From Nothophaeocryptopus gaeumannii (lineage: Eukaryota > Ascomycota > Dothideomycetes > Mycosphaerellales > Mycosphaerellaceae), in assembly GCA_031771865.1 (NCBI GenBank), contig JASISA010000022.1, positions 2,108,001 through 2,172,000 on the forward strand: a stretch of 64,000 nt of DNA, in the 5' to 3' direction. Both the position numbers and the translations under genes were made by a program. The notes under the pieces were generated by a model. The model ran no database searches. It was not told the DNA's origin and saw nothing but the letters and a program-made list of their open reading frames with translations. Of the stretch, positions 40,601-52,762 are shown piece after piece (positions within the stretch are counted from its first letter, which is position 1; every line of letters starts with the position of its first letter).

Positions 40601-41648
40601 ACCAACCCAAAGCTTGAACGAGAGAAGACACGGCAGAGGCGGTCGCAAGTCCAGATCCTTAGTGACGAGTGACTGGTAGGGGACGAAACAGGTGAACAGA
40701 CCGCTCTTCTGCAATCTGCACAACCACCTCCACACCGCTGCGCAAGCTGCGCGCAAGTGGACACAGGTGCATGCTTGCTGAACGCTTCTGCATGCCGTGC
40801 AGGGCGAAGCCAGGTAGACTCAGCAAGCGAGTCCATCCCATAGGCCGCGATTGGTGAGCTTGGTGAGCTTCTGATCAGAAAGACTCTCACATGTGTCTGC
40901 CCAGGTAGTTGAGAGTGTTTGTAGGAGGTACTACTGGAGCTGTACCGGCGGTTGCGACCTGTCGACAGCGTCTGCTGCCTTGCCAGTCACTCTGTCAGCA
41001 AGGCAGGCAGGCAGTGCATGCGGTGCTCAGGAGCAGCATATGACAGTACTTGTGTACAATGGTTGAAGAACTCAACGTGAGCAAAGGGCATGACTGAAAA
41101 GTGAAACGGATCATCTCTGCGTGGTCGATTGTCTGTCGTTTTGTATTGTGTGTATTACGCGACTCTACTTTGCACCCAAGTAGCCACTTTCTCTCCGCCC
41201 CATGTCCCACACTATAAAGATCAATACCGTAATGTCGCTTTTATTCGAGACCAGCGACCCCCTCCACAGGTCCTCAGTAGCAATCGGGAGGAGTAATGTT
41301 ACATCCGTACATAGCGTACAATAAAGCCCCGTATTTGCGCCGAGCGTCTCGCTCGCTCCCGGCAGCAAATGGGTGTCGAACTGCATTGGTATCTCGTAAC
41401 AAAGCGTTGTTGTGTGCGATGTTGTGTAGGCCGTCAAAAGTCTGTAAATCAAAGCCGATGCTGGTATCATTTGCGAAGTCCCTCAAATCCGAGTCCCAAA
41501 TCCGTAATGACTATGTCCCTAGTCGTGAAGAGCGCCCGCATGCAGTCCGTGAGGATGCTTAGCCATTACGCTCGAGTGCTATGTGCAGAAAACATCAAAA
41601 ACAATCGCTGAAACGGAGCAGAGAAAGCAGAGTCGGTCGGTTGGTGGG
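34659..41648. other. Gene-poor stretch of about 7 kb
   Basis: Between HP1 and the areA GATA-like gene I find only short frames on both strands and no recognisable domain, splice-linked exon chain, tRNA or transposon. A (gtt)n microsatellite lies at about 35936-35952. The most protein-like small frames are 36193-36444 (+, 83 aa, from ATG, hydrophilic) and 36205-36456 (-), which overlap each other, so at most one could be real. Base composition is not AT-rich, unlike RIP-mutated repeat DNA. It may hold long untranslated regions, non-coding RNAs or strongly diverged relics. Confidence 0.4.
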
Positions 41649-43494
41649 TTACCATCCTTTGGTATGGTATTCGCCCAGTCCAGCGTGGAAGTAGTCGTTA
41701 CTATAGTCCTTGGGGTCCTTCTGCTGTGACATGACGGGCCTTGGTTCTGGGTGCTGCTTGAGGTTCTTCACGTCGTTGGAAGTGTGTCGACGCTTCAAAG
41801 CTGATAGATTGCCAGTACTCCTATGTTGGCGCTCCCAGAGAAGGTTCTTTCGCAGAGATTCCGTCAACTCGGTGGAGAGCATATTCCGTCGTGTGCTGCG
41901 TGGCGAAAGAGCAAGGTTTTGGTGAGTGTTCGAAGTGGTCATGATGATTGGCTTTGCTCGCGCATGTTCTGGAACCTGCAGTTGCAGCGCTGATCCAGAC
42001 TCTGGAGACGTGGCGACAGACGGACCATTCGGTGTCGCTGTCCTGGATCGTCTTATTGCGGGAGTTGACCGAGAGGCAGCGTTGGCAAGTGCCTTGGCTC
42101 GGTCCGGCTCGTGCATCAAAGTCGTCAGAAGAGATCTCCGGGACGTGAGGTTCGGTCTCGAGTCGACTCGTTGGAACAGGTCCTTTTCGTTCACAGAAGA
42201 CGGGCCACTAGCATCGTCGGAATCCTCCCAATCTGACGAGTCATCATCGTCTTCGATGGCGCTCTCTGACACTTGCTCGTCCTCGTCGTCGGATTCGAAG
42301 ACGGGGCTGTGACGAGCGGCGGCCGCTTGGCCTGCTGCGACTTCATCCTTGAATGAAGTCTGCTTCTTGCTGCCATCGCTCTGGAAACTGCTCCCGGGTC
42401 GCCTCAAGCTTTCTGACAGTGCGCTCTTGTGCATGTGGCTTTCGAGCGAGCTCTCTTCCTCGCCGGATGAAGTGCCAATCGTGAACATGGCACCCTTCTT
42501 CTTCGGACGTGCTTGTCGGTATGCTGGCGACGTCTTCAGGATTGGGGTTGGCTGAGCTGCAAGGTTGGTTTGGGATCGGTAAGAAGAGGGCGCGCCACCT
42601 GGCACGAATCCACGAACGATGCTGTGTGTACTCATCTCGGTCGAGGAGCTGTCCTGAGAGCCCACGGTCTGTGAAATGTTGGACTCATTGGATCCAGTCG
42701 TGTCGACAGTAGAGGCAGATGATTCCAAAGGTGTCGACTGCGACTCTGAGGGGTGTGGCGTGGACTGTTCCGAGGCATGTGGCGTTTGTGAAGGTGAGAA
42801 ATCTGACTTCGATAGCACTTGTGGTGCTGATGTGGAAGGTGGGTCCTTGGCTCTCGATGATGGCGTGGACATCGGGAGCTCGATCGGTTCCAGCGGCTTC
42901 TGTTCCGTTATATGCGTGACGATCTTCTCTAGGTCGACGGACGTGATATGCTTCTCGTTGCCACGGCTGGTAGAGCTACTCGCGGTCGATTCGAGACGTC
43001 GCAGTTCCGGTCGTGCGTCACGGAGGCGAAGGGTGGTCGCGGGTGACGCTGAGGTGGAATCGTCGTCTTCCGACGATGCAGAGTCGAGACTGGACGACAG
43101 CGCCGGCACTGCCATGTCGCCACTCGTCGCGGCCGTCTTGGGGTAGGAGCGACGTTGCGAGCGTCGCGGGGCATTTGGACTCCGCGTTGTGGATGTGGAG
43201 GAGGAAGATTGGGAGGATCGCTCAGGTGCGCAGCAGAAGGTCTCGCGGTTCCATAGTCGCCAAGACAGGTTTTCCAGGCGTTTGCCCTCGTCCATGGCAT
43301 GCGACGCTTTGGAGAACAAAGACCACTGCGACATGCGGCGTTAGGTCAAATTGACTTCATTTTGGGAGGGCGCCCAGGTGGATCTCGAACTTTGCACATA
43401 CCATGCCAAAGAGGTTCTCGACACTGGAGGTGTCGACGGTGTGGAGGGCGGGAACCTCCACCCGTAATAACGAGCGTTCGGGCCTGAAAGGCAT
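41649..43494 (-). CDS. areA GATA-like domain plus DUF3295 regulatory protein
   Basis: Two exons, complement(41649..43325, 43402..43494), with a 76-nt intron (GTATGT; CTAAC branch site; CAG), give 589 aa. The short first exon reads MPFRPERSLLRVEVPALHTV, then VENLFGM. It splices in phase to WSLFSKASHAMDEGKRLENL and SWRLWNRETFCC, the conserved areA GATA-like (PF08550) motif, so the ATG inside the large exon is not the start. A long Ser/Thr-rich disordered region follows. The C-terminal DUF3295 part has RPKKKGAMFTIGTSSGEEES, KKQTSFKDEVA and RRNMLSTELTESLRKNLLWE, ending SNDYFHAGLGEYHTKGW. Fungal proteins of this type are nuclear or cytosolic regulators loosely associated with nitrogen or glucose control. 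No zinc finger is present. The gene is isolated in a gene-poor region. Confidence 0.88.
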
Positions 43495-46400
43495 TTCGGT
43501 GTGTTGGAGGAGTTCGCAGGCGTGCTGCGTGCGAGGTGGGCGGCGCGCGAGTGTTGTGGTGTCGTGGGCGCGATATGGCCGAAAGCAGCAATCTACGTCA
43601 GGTGGACGTTGCGTGGTGTACCTTTGTACTCCGACGGTCCGGCATCAGCGATCGAACCCGGCCAGGCGTGGAAATCGGTAGCTGGGTGCGGCAAGAAGAG
43701 TCGAGGTAGGTCGATTGTTCGTCGTGCAGGTGTCGTCGTCGGGAGGAGAGTCGATTTGTTAGTATAAGTAAGGTCGGAGGTAGCACTGCGAGGGACCAAG
43801 TGATATGCGTCGGGCGGGCGAGTTCGCGGAGTGACAGCAGCAATAGATGCGCTCGTCGGCACGGGAGGCTGTGGGTAATAAAGGCAGCGCCGCGCCCCTA
43901 CGATTTGCACCTGGCACGGGCGTCTGGTCGGTACAGTAGACTGTAACCTATTAGGGACACAAGGAAGCATGGGACAAGGCTGATCTAGTTTTCGACTGGT
44001 AACTCTGGTCTAAGTTTCCGGCGGGCTTGTGCCGCGCATAGGCCACCATGACCACTTCGCACTCGTGGACATGGTGGACGAGATGGTTAATACGGGGCTC
44101 CGCTGTGTGGCCGATCTCTCACACGCCTCCCGTGTATCACTTGCAAACTGATGCCCTCCCCGAGCCTATCCTGTCCGTTTCCGTCTTCCGCAGAGGTAGC
44201 GTTTGTCTTGCGACCCGAATTGCTTGCCCAAACCGCTCTGAGTCGCGCGCTCGCCTTGCCGCTGTTGCTGCTCTCCCGCCGCTCCGACAGTTTGGCGAGT
44301 CGCTGCCGACACTACAGTACTTGCGAGATGTTCGTATGTGTGACCAAAAGAACGGACTATCCGTGCCCATGCCCAGAGCCCGTGATCACGTCCAAGAAAG
44401 GCACCTCCTAGCGCAGCCAGAGCCAGATGTGGATGCGGACACAGCCGGCGGCAGAGCATCTCGGCAGGGACACAGGACGACAGTACGTGTAGCAGACGCA
44501 CGCAGCAGACTGTGGACGACGACATGCCGACGCGTGGGGGCAGTAGTAGTGTGGCGGCGATGAAAGGAATCGAACACGCAGCGTCGCGGAGGCGGCCACG
44601 AGCAACTCACCTCCCCTCTGCTCCGCGGCTCAGACCGCACCGCCGATTTCCAGAACCTGTCCGATCCCATGGCTGCTCAATTGTTCATGATCCGCCCTCG
44701 CACGAGTTACGAATGCGGTGGAGAGCGCCAGCGGTCGTTGCGTTGCTACATACCACGGCAATACGACGCTGCCGTCGGGTGCTGAGTGCTGGCATTCTAA
44801 TTTGGCCATGGTGTTCGTCAGCGCTGTGCAGTGGCCAAGGAAGCATCGCGGCAGTCTGAGGAAGGCCTCACAGGACTTCTCTCTCAGTCAGCCGAACAAG
44901 GCAAAAGCATCTCCATCTCCTCTCCATCCCGCCGAACAGTCATCTGCCCACGCCCACGACCTCACATGCAAGCAACGCAGCATCATCAGTTGCAGTAGAT
45001 CTGCCTCTTGCAGCGCTCTTGCAGACATGCCTGCACGCTGCGGCGGGAGTGGGGCATCTCATCAGTATGGAGGCCGGAGGCCACCCCTGTGTATCTTCCG
45101 GCGTCTCTGCGGTATGACCACACGTGGCTGACGAGAACTTCTCGACCTTTTCTGCCCGCTGTTCCGTTTTCAGGAGGTGTACCAGGACATATACCACCGT
45201 CTCGGGGCTTCTACGAGCTTTCAAAGAAAGCCTCAGGCCCAGAATGCATCCATACCCACAGTTCCAACATCTCTCGTCCCTGTGATAACGACGACACAAC
45301 ACGACACGACACGACACGACACGACAACGAGGCTCCTGAGATCCCACGCAAACGACCGGAATGCAGTCAACAATAGCGCTTAAACTCCTGGCCGTCTTGA
45401 TCGTTCGGCCAGCGAAAGCGCGCGTCTGCTCTTGCACGCCTTGATAGGCCGCCCGCGCCCGTTGGAGTCACGCGAGAAGTAGTCGGGCGGGCGACATATC
45501 CCTTCTTACGAGCATCTCACAGTACCGACAGCGCTGCAGACAATGTCTTGCATCCAAGCGATGCTTATAGGAGACCAACACGATTTGGAAGGCTGAAGGC
45601 ACCCGCAATCCATGGGATCGCTGGGCAGGATGCAGGATGTCACGTTCTTGTCGCCATGCTTGATTCGCAGCTGCAGAGCAAATCAGACGTGTCACAACGG
45701 ATGCTTGTGTGACTGCTCACAGGCACAGCCGCAGCGCGAACAGAGAGCGCCGGCTTGTTTGGTCGCACCGTACCGCTCGCTGCGACCTCCAGCTTGAGGA
45801 ACGCGAGCGAAGTTAGCTATTTCTTTTTCGCTTGCGACGCGATGGTGTGGCTGCCCAGATGACCGCCAGCGCATCGGTCATTCGCCTCACCGCGGCTGGT
45901 CGCGGTCGCAGTCGCACGCTTTTGCAACCACGATCCTCTCACCGCAACCGTCATCCGCATCCGCATCCCCACAACGTTGGTGGTCTAGGAACCGGTATCC
46001 AAGTCCAACAAGGTGAATCGTGATACGGATTCGTGTCTTCAAATGCGGATCGGATCACTTCCCCGGCAATCTAGCGGATCGAAGGGTACTCCACAGGAAC
46101 CTGATCACCCACGTCACGCTGGAGTGTGGAGAAGTATCGGAGAGGTATTCTAGACTTCTCTTTACAGGGTGGACATCCGTCTATCCGACTGCACTTATCC
46201 GGTCTCCAGTGTTCGTCAGGCCTTCAGTCAAGAACATTTGAACGAGGCGATCAGGCGACGAGTGGCAGCATTCTTGTGCGGAGACCGAATGACCGATCTT
46301 ACGGGTTTCTTGGAATGTAAGGATCTGGTTCCGGCAATCAAGGGCTCGCAAGCCAGGGCATCTCCGGCACTTACTGCGCAGATGATCAAGTGCCAAGCCG

Positions 46401-48024
46401 CCTTACAAGCCATCACGAGGGCGACTTTGTCCCCGTGGGACGGACACCCACTCTCCGCTCCCTGACCTGCATCTAGCCTTGCGTGCCGCAAAGCCGGTTT
46501 CTGCACACTTCCCCGGCGTTTCTTCCACATCTAGTGGCTGCGAGGAGCCGTGAAGGTCTTCTTGTCCGTCACACCATGGCGTTTCGTGGACCTGGCTTGA
46601 AGGTGTGAAGAACCCGCGGTCGTGGGACCCGCCACCTGCGTTCGCAAACGAGGACAAGAATTGTTTACGTTTGACAACCGCATGCGGTGCGCAGCTGCCT
46701 TTTCCTGGCTTTGCCAGCGCATTGTAGGATCTGGTCATCTGCTCATGTCTACTACCCGGCCAAGCCATCCGGATGTTGTGCGCCTCACACCCCGTTTCCG
46801 ATCCTGCGAGTGCGAAGAAGTGTGGCGCAGAAAATCAAATTTAGCCGTATTTGACGTGAGGTTCCGTGGTGTTGGATCCGTGAGGCGTTCGTTTAGCTGA
46901 ATCATCGACGCGGATCGGCAATTGAAGACCACCCTTCCAGGCCTCTTACACCTGCAATGTGCGGATGACTGCAGATTCCAACAAACAGAGTACTCTCTCC
47001 GTTTGATATTGAGGGTGCTCGGCTTCGTTTTGGAAGACGTAACATATCGCAGTGACACGCCCACTCTGCGCCCGCTTCTCGAAGCAGGCTGTCTTTGACG
47101 AACTCACTCGCTTCCCGGTGTTAGGGTCTGGACTATCAAGCGAAGGACAGCGAAACGTTGTTGCCATGCAGTGCTGCAATCCTCCATCTACATCAGTCTG
47201 GAAGGTGCGCATGCCTGTGTCCGGCCTTATCTGTCACCGCCCACTCGCATTTCGATCTTGCGCCGGTGACGATCGATTGCAGTAACGAGCAAATGCGTGC
47301 TTCCGCAGTTGCAGGCGGTTCTCCGTTTCCGAATCCTTCATAACGGACACAACGCCGCTCCCGCACCCCCTTCTCATCCGCGCATCTCAAATACAGCTTG
47401 TGTTCGTGGGGTGTGGAAACGAGTAACAATCTCGGTGTGGACGTGACTGTGGACATGATATCGAATCTACCGACTGGCAATTCTCCTGGCTCCTACATTA
47501 CCAACAAGCACTGCGGAATCCCACCCCGACCGTTGCTGGCGGCGGGACCACTCCACGGAGAATATCCCGTACCAGATTCTCCAACGCCCACGAATCTTAT
47601 CAACTTTTAGAATTTGATGATGCAGCGGAGTTGGTTTCTGCGAAGGACGATCGCGCTGGATCCGGACATCCTCGGGGTGAGGCGATTTTATGCCAGGGTA
47701 TTCCTCGAACAAGGCGAGCGATACTGACCAAGTCGTCGAATGAACGATGGCTTGTCCATCACCTTGGCCACTACCTGACCTATAGTAAGATAACGAGCCT
47801 GGCCCATCTGTGGCGACTCCACCTCCACACATCGTTCGAGATCTTACCAGATTCGCGGGACTGCTACAGTCACGCCGGAAAAGTCTGCGCTTGGCGACCA
47901 TCCTCAATATAATAGCTGAACTTCAAGTGACGATTTCTCAACACCACGTTATCGCATTAACAAGCTGATCGATTCATATAAATGCTGAGATCTTAGGCTT
48001 CAATTCGAGCTACATATTGTATGT
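43495..48024. other. Gene-poor stretch of about 4.5 kb
   Basis: No frame here resembles a known protein. A pentanucleotide microsatellite (cacga, about five units) lies near 45296-45330. An ATG at 44048 has a perfect GCCACC context and opens 171 codons, but the product is Arg/Trp-rich and not convincing. As the areA GATA-like gene reads away from this block, part of it may be a long promoter or 5' leader. The part adjoining 48025 should contain the left end of the Tc1-type element. Confidence 0.4.
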
Positions 48025-49107
48025 TTAGTACTTGGTTTGCCATCCCCGTGCATCGATAACTGCCTGAATCCTTCTTGGCATAGAGTCCAACACATTCTCA
48101 ATTATTGAACGCCGAATAGCACGCCAGGCCTCCGGTAACACTGCTATGAGAATCTCCTTTTGACGGTCTTTATTGGTGATACTGACCAAGTCAGGCCTCA
48201 GCTCATATACCTTTAGTTTAAGGTGCCACTAGATATGCTCAATAGGGTTAAGATCCAGGCTGTAAGGTGGCCAGTTTGGAAGGACATATATCCCCCATTC
48301 TTGGAACCAGTACCTCGTATGATAGGCTGTATGGATAGAAGCGTTGTCCTACTGAAAGGTCTGACCGTCGTAGTAAGGAACCAGACCTGCTTCGAGTGTG
48401 TCTGTGTAAGATCTTGCTGTATACCCTCCTCTTGGTGCCCCTACGTCCCTATCCATTATTATAAGCTCAGACTCAGCTACACTACGGCCTATCATAGCCC
48501 ATATCATTATAGAGGCCTGCTTTTCTTTTGGGTATTCCTCAATCTTATCGTGCTGCCATTTCTGGCTCGGATATCCAAAGGCCCACTGCCTCTTTTTGCC
48601 TAAGCCCTTCTCGACTGAACACTCGTCTGAAAACAGGTACGTTGACCAGTCTGTGTTGCGATGGAGGTTGGCAAAACGAAGCCGGAGGCGAGCGTGCTCA
48701 GCAGTAAGGTGTGGACGCTTCTTACAGCGCCAGTTTACTAGCCCATTCTCCTGTAGGATCGTTCGGAGGGTGTCGCTACTGTAGTTGGTACCTGTATCGT
48801 CTCGGATCTGTTGGTACGTCCATTTAGGGTTCTTTCGAGCCGCTCGAACGATCTGGCGAGCCGTCTGGACCGTATACGTCTTTGCGCGACCGCTGCGAGG
48901 TAGGCGTTCAGCTGATTTTCGTATAGAGGTGCGTCGGATTGAGGTGTTTACTGTCGACTTTGGAAGCTTTTCCTTTGCTGAGATTTGACTGTTACTTTCC
49001 CCTACAAGCGCGCGCCCGTAGATGCGCTCACGCGTCCCATATGAAAGTTCAGTATTCGATGCACGATTTGTGTCAATTTCAGCGAGTGGTATGCGACGTG
49101 GAGCCAT
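48025..49107 (-). pseudogene. Tc1/mariner-type transposase with two in-frame stops
   Basis: One frame of 361 codons from the ATG at 49107 to TAA at 48025-48027, interrupted by TAG at 48349-48351 (codon 253) and TAG at 48229-48231 (codon 293). N-terminal helix-turn-helix regions (ELSYGTRERIYGRALVGESN, then TARQIVRAARKNPKWTYQQI) bind terminal repeats in this family. The catalytic DDE residues are all visible: D161 in YLFSDECSVEKG, D254 in DNASIHTAYHTRYW, and E290 in SLDLNPIEHI. By my count 35 residues separate the last two. The family normally has Gln before DNA and Trp after EHI, so both stops fit CAG or TGG turned to TAG. The element is dead unless stops are suppressed. The right terminal repeat candidate is tacagtactagggcttaagt (reverse strand, near 49175-49196). 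The left end near 47910 matches it only loosely, so borders are open. Confidence 0.9.
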
Positions 49108-50814
49108 TGCGACTATTGAGAAGTTGGTGTGTCTGAACGCGTTGGAAGTTCGCGATGCGCACGGACGCAGACTTAAGCCCTAGTACTGTATCAAATGCAG
49201 TTGAGAAGAAATGCACGTCTGCAGAATCCGGTGTTTCGCAGCTTGCTACAGGGGCCGGCTCGCAAGCGACTTCACAGCGAGTCACGTCGAGGTATGTCCT
49301 TGCTCATCTACACTTCATCTCATTCATTATCTTCACACTGGTGATTTCCTTCTTACTGTACATGTCTCAGTGGCGCCATTTAACATCCCAATGTCGTGAC
49401 GCGAAGGACTCGACAATTCTGTTTGTCGACGAATGTGCATCCCGCATCCCACACCCGCCGCCAGCACATCAATCTCACCAGCATACCAAGGCATCACACC
49501 TTGATGGTTGCGCGGCTGGCTGCGCACATCAGCCTCCATTCACACGTACCTCCTGCTGCTTCTTATCGAAGAACACGTTCATCGAACATGAACAACGCGG
49601 CAAACGCGGTGACCGCGGCAATGTCGTTTGCTCGATACCATGGCACTCTCCCACACAATTATTTGGCCGGACGTAAGGTTCCTCTCCTCCCACCTGCAAG
49701 CCACTTGTACAGGACCTCTGGTACATGTATAAGGAGATTCCCGGCGAGTCGGCTTCATTGCATGTGATGCACATGGCATGCACGATAGACTCTTGGGGGA
49801 CGGCGGTCCGGGATGCGAACGTCTGCGGAACCGCTGGTCCATTTGATCGAACTGTCTTCGTTTTGAGACCCAACTTCACGCCTCGCTGATAACTCGGATG
49901 AGCCAGATGGAGAGGTGTCCGACTTCGATGTACCTCGCAACTACTGCAAGCCCACCGGCACTCATGAAGTTATTACCGTAAGTGATGAAAAACGATCATT
50001 GTCCAGGCTCGTCTTCGATACTCTCCCGCGTACTGGACCATGGAAGAACCACATCTGCATGCAATGTTACCCCTCTCGAGATACTTCATGTCTACAACGA
50101 AAAAAACCGGTATTCTGCTGATGGCTGGTATCTACCAAGTGGAGAGGTGTCCGACTCCGACATTCCTTACGTCGCCTGTATGCCTCGATGCGGGACACCT
50201 GGAGAAAGAGACCGGCTATGCTAGACACTTCTTCCATCTTGGCCATGGGCACGACTAAACACGGATGCGTATTCATCACTGGCGCTTCATCGCGAAAGCT
50301 TATATATCACCCAGCCTCGCCAGGGTCGAACGGACACACCTCAACATCTGACAGAATAGCCGAAAGTATGCGATCGTGATTGAGAGAATGAGGCCCGCTT
50401 TGACTAGAAAAGCGAAAGCGGTACCAACTGCGATGTTACACTCCTGAGGCGAGACTTAGTTACCAGCGATCCACATGGGATTTGCTGATACCTCTGTGTT
50501 GTCGAGTGATCAGTAAAATAGGTGATTCCCAGCTGCCAGGATACTTCCAACGGTCAAGGAGCTCAACATGAGGAATGACGTTCGGTGAGCTCGCCAGAAC
50601 CGGTAAGGGGGCCTGGAAGATGGCTCTAGCCATGGTGGAGGAGGACCGCAGTCGGATTCTGGAGCGTCGTCGAGGAGCTTGAGTTTTTGCATCGAGTAGC
50701 CTGCAACACAGCCTCTTATGTGTTTCGAGACGTGTACTTCATCGCTTAAGATCTACGCGAACAATGCCAGTGTGCCTATGCAAAGACCTGCTTCGGCTAG
50801 TTCACGCGCAGTGA
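49108..50814. other. No intact gene; weak internal similarity
   Basis: Beyond the transposon end I see only short frames. The 16-bp string ggagaggtgtccgact occurs at about 49910 and again at about 50141, each in a frame reading GEVSDFDVP or GEVSDSDIP followed by cysteines. This may be a decayed repeat or duplicated exon, but no family is recognised. Confidence 0.35.
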
Positions 50815-51291
50815 TTACACAGCATCGCTCTCCCGTCGATGGTTCTGCACATCGTCTTTGGAAGATCTCCACCAACTGAAGCTCATCGCCCACCCTCCAA
50901 GTTCTTCGTCGAAACAGGTGTCGTTGTTCCCAAGATCTGATCCCAAAGCTGAGTCAAAGGCAATCCCTCGTTCCTGGTCATAGATCATGTCTGCCTTGCT
51001 AGCTTTGCAGTGACACGTGGGACAGTGACACTGGCTTCGATCGTGGTATGAGACGGCGAGGTGCCTGGTGATGCGCTGTGATGATCTCCAATGGAGAGGA
51101 GAAGGCATATCGAAGAAGGCATCTGAAGTCTCGAGCATCGCGGAGTCACCCGAGCAGGAGCATCCTAAAGCGATATCATCAATTTCGAGTCTAGGGACTC
51201 TGCATTAGTAAAAACACAACGAAACAAACAAAGTTGTCTGAACAGTATTGAAGCCACCCGCAACCGGTATCCCTGCCGCTCGTCCTCCCTC

Positions 51292-52762
51292 TCACGAGCA
51301 CTGAGCTTTTCGTCCAGTGTACTTGAGAGAGAAGACACCTCGCTCAATCGTGTTCAGCAGAATGAATCCAGATGGGAAGAATGGATAGGATGACCAGCTG
51401 CCAATGAAGTCAAGACTGCCTCCATCTTCATATTCATCATCTTCAGGGTGACAGTCAAAGAAGCCACGCTCGCGCACGTTACCTCCAGTTGGATCCAGCG
51501 GGATGCCTGACACGTCGGCGATGCGGAGGCCGCTGCCATAGTTTGCGCGGTATACAAGGCCGTCACGGATCTAACACCCCAGTCAGCTCAATAATGTGAA
51601 TACAGTCTGAAGCTAGGTGTATCATACGTAAAGGTTGTGATCAATCGATCTGACGGGAGACTGAAATAATCCAGTGTTGAGAGGATTCGTGAAGTTCGCA
51701 ACGTCAAAGATGTATGTCGTTGTACGATCCGTTGCAGCTGGCCATTCGTCTTCAAGTTCATCCAATATATCGTCCAGAAGAAGCCAGGTCATGTTGCTGT
51801 GAAGGAGCCAGCCCCTGATGGGTGTATGAGCTGCCTTCATACCCGGTTCTCGACACGATCTTGGCGTTTTGGGTGTCAGTCATGTCCATGATAGTCAGCG
51901 TGTCTTCATTGAAAGCGAAACAGATGTTTCTGCCCTTGTATTTCGTGTCTGGGCCACGATAAACGACGCATTGCGCATCGTGGACGTAACCGTCCTCGCC
52001 AAAACAGGAGTCGAAAGTTGATACTCTGTAGGGATCCGTGACATTCACCATCCACAAGCCACCGCCACATTCGGTGTCTTTCGCATTTGGCCCAGAAGTT
52101 CCCCCGACAGCGTAAAGGAGTCTTCGATCAAGGTCGGCGACGAGATTGTGAGAAGCGCCGATGCTGCCGTACTCTAAGGCGGCAACGTTGTCGAAATACT
52201 TCGGCGTGAATGGCGAGCTGGCTGATGGCCTCACCTTTTCAAGTCGCTTGAGGTCGAACATCTGAATGCCATGATCTCTAGCTTCCGCTCCAATGTAGGC
52301 CCAGTCATCGATGACTTTGACGTCGCGCCATAACATGTTTCCATTCTCGTAGGTCGCAGTCGGGAGGTGTCCGATGAAGTCCAGCGTGCCATTCTGTGTG
52401 TTTACCTCCACAAACGCAGCACCGTCGCTTTGTCCGATGATGCCAAATTCACGGCCAGTCGGAGACACCTAGCCCCAAATGTCATTGCCCTGGATGTCAT
52501 TGCAGCCGAGAGTTTCGTGACTCAGGAAACCATGAATGTCCACGTCGTGGCATCCGAACTTGTTCAAGCCACCAGCCACACCATTGACACATGGCTCAAG
52601 TCCAGTGATGTCGGGAAATATTTTCTAGCCGCCAAAGAGGCCTTTTGCCCTAGCAGCCGCTAGGCCATCTCTCTTCAGTGCCATCAATGAGGACATTGCA
52701 CTCTTCTCAGCCAGTACGTGGCCAACGCCAAAGGCAACCGCAGCTAACAAAGCAGCCCGCAT
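51292..52762 (-). pseudogene. Broken LVIVD/choice-of-anchor B-type secreted protein
   Basis: From the ATG at 52762 the frame starts with a signal peptide (MRAALLAAVAFGVGHVLA). It is stopped by TAG at 52625-52627 (after ARAKGLFGG) and by TAG at 52469-52471 (after GCNDIQGNDIWG). It then runs through VSPTGREFGIIGQSDGAAF, RDVKVIDDWAYIGAEARDHG and ASHNLVADLDRRLLYAVGGT. An extra base in a run of G/C (51812-51815) shifts it out of the frame that continues WLLHSNMTWLLLDDILDELE and TTYIFDVANFTNPLN. A 57-nt intron (51571-51627) leads to IRDGLVYRANYGSGLRIADV and FPSGFILLNTIERGVFSLKY. These beta-propeller-like repeats are typical of LVIVD proteins of fungi and bacteria. A GTGAGA donor at 51295 and an acceptor at 51200 would extend it in phase down to 50815. 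Two stops plus a frameshift make it a pseudogene. Confidence 0.85.

Noticed and set aside
44048..44563. 171-codon frame with a perfect GCCACCATG start context
   Set aside because: The product is Arg/Trp-rich without domain features, and overlapping frames on both strands are similarly long in this GC-rich block.
45291..45335. CRISPR-like or regulatory repeat
   Set aside because: It is a simple pentanucleotide microsatellite (cacga units) without spacers.
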